Below, piece after piece: positions 63,347-64,000 of a stretch of DNA of 64,000 bases. Position 1 is the stretch's first letter, and each line of letters opens with the position of its first letter. The position numbers and the translations under genes were made by a program. This DNA is from Arthrobacter saudimassiliensis (GTDB taxonomy: Bacteria; Actinomycetota; Actinomycetes; Actinomycetales; Micrococcaceae). The stretch spans positions 682,001 through 746,000 of the forward strand of contig LN483070.1 of NCBI GenBank assembly GCA_900016675.1. Reading direction: 5' to 3'. The notes beneath the pieces were generated by a model. It ran no database searches. It was given only the letters and a program-made list of their open reading frames with translations, and was not told the DNA's origin.

Positions 63347-64000
63347 GTGAACAACGCCCCCCTTGACCGTGTTCCCATCCGCCGGGCCCTGATCTCGGTC
63401 TATGACAAGACGGGGCTCACCGAGCTCGCCACGGGCCTGGCCGCTGCCGGTGTCCGGATTGTCTCCACCGGGTCCACCGCGAAGCAGATTGCGGCAGCGG
63501 GCGTCGCGGTCACCGAGGTCGCCGAAGTGACCGGCTTCGAGGAATGCCTGGACGGGCGGGTCAAGACCCTGCACCCGCGGGTGCACGCCGGCATCCTGGC
63601 CGACCGCCGCCGCGCCGACCATGTGGAGCAGCTCGAGGCGCTGGGCATCGAGGCCTTCGACCTGGTGGTGGTGAACCTGTACCCGTTCGTGGAGACCGTG
63701 GCTTCGGGCGCCGGCCAGGACGAGGTCGTGGAGCAGATCGACATCGGCGGTCCCTCGATGGTCCGCGCCGCCGCCAAGAACCACCCCTCCGTCGCCGTCG
63801 TGGTCGACCCGGCCCGCTACGGCGACGTCGTGGACGCCGCAGCCGAAGGCGGCTTCACGCTGGGCCAGCGCCGCCGCCTCGCCGCCGACGCGTTCGCCCA
63901 CACCGCCGCCTACGACACCGCCGTCGCGACCTGGACCGCCCGGCAGTTCGGCGGCGACGGCGCCTGGCCGCCCTACGCCGGCCTGGCCCTGGAGCGCTCC
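63347..64000 (+). CDS. purH: Bifunctional AICAR formyltransferase/IMP cyclohydrolase (5' part)
   Basis: The first 218 codons of PurH, cut by the window edge. The IMP cyclohydrolase domain is visible: [46 protein letters not shown] and [19 protein letters not shown] 63347 has GGAG about 9 bases upstream and a possible -10 TAGACT near 63266. The preceding 285 bases are GC-rich and hold no gene I can support. Confidence 0.95.
   Translation, partial: MNNAPLDRVPIRRALISVYDKTGLTELATGLAAAGVRIVSTGSTAKQIAAAGVAVTEVAEVTGFEECLDGRVKTLHPRVHAGILADRRRADHVEQLEALGIEAFDLVVVNLYPFVETVASGAGQDEVVEQIDIGGPSMVRAAAKNHPSVAVVVDPARYGDVVDAAAEGGFTLGQRRRLAADAFAHTAAYDTAVATWTARQFGGDGAWPPYAGLALERS

Overview
The window is high-GC DNA with dense, mostly short-spaced operons, AGGAGG-type ribosome sites, many GTG starts and some nearly leaderless genes. 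The gene content (lactate 2-monooxygenase, actinobacterial-type polyol and erythrulose catabolism, an LPxTG thioester adhesin, a WXG100-like protein, an initiator tRNA with encoded CCA) points to an actinobacterium, most likely a soil Micrococcaceae such as Arthrobacter or a relative. That assignment is inference from gene content; no rRNA is present.

Layout. 0.3-9.4 kb: amine/alcohol-type catabolism (amidohydrolase, TetR and FeaR-like AraC regulators, APC permease, aldehyde dehydrogenase, GMC oxidoreductase). The permease and aldehyde dehydrogenase promoters share a spaced motif. 9.4-19.2 kb: two divergent arms around a FadR-type GntR regulator. They resemble an acid-sugar to L-erythrulose to D-erythrose-4-phosphate route (GntP permease, SDR, hydroxyacyl-CoA-type dehydrogenase, TIM-barrel enzyme, DhaK-DhaL kinase, TIM- and RpiB-family isomerases) plus lactate monooxygenase. 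19.3-25.2 kb: polyol dehydrogenase, SorC regulator and an ABC importer lacking its ATPase, with a shared operator. 25.2-36.2 kb: MFS exporter, an alkaline phosphatase/glycerophosphodiesterase fusion lipoprotein, a 1121-residue sortase-anchored thioester adhesin, membrane proteins and a ThDP enzyme. 36.2-44 kb: A-tract region, a 42-residue basic protein, a TetR-like effector domain without HTH, GH3 glycosidase, tRNA-fMet, an AlaX-like protein, VOC protein, MFS, guanine deaminase and GNAT.

44-47.5 kb: rlmN is fused in frame to a duplicated 3' part of purB, and intact purB lies opposite it. Together they form a perfect 1070-bp zero-spacer palindrome. 47.5-49.8 kb: WXG100-like protein plus a proline-rich serine esterase (candidate type VII secretion pair) and a holin-like membrane protein. 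49.9-54.8 kb: aminotransferase and a branched-chain-type 2-oxoacid dehydrogenase E1alpha-E1beta-E2 operon. 54.8-56.1 kb: an IS481-family element in a CTAG site that formed the shared stop codons of its two neighbours.

57.5-62.2 kb holds the most intriguing module: a Ycf46-like AAA+ ATPase, DUF2997, a small radical-SAM activase-like protein, a Ycf35/DUF1257 protein and membrane/helix-hairpin-helix proteins. Three members end in the same C-terminal signature (G-R-x-V-D-Y/F). A 155-bp inverted repeat flanks a segment that appears flipped, splitting one membrane-HhH gene in two and truncating the radical-SAM gene. The window ends inside purH.

Four microhomology-type rearrangement joints lie within about 15 kb (45.3-59.8 kb). 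They could be real template-switch events or amplification/assembly chimeras, so genes at those joints should be treated with care.
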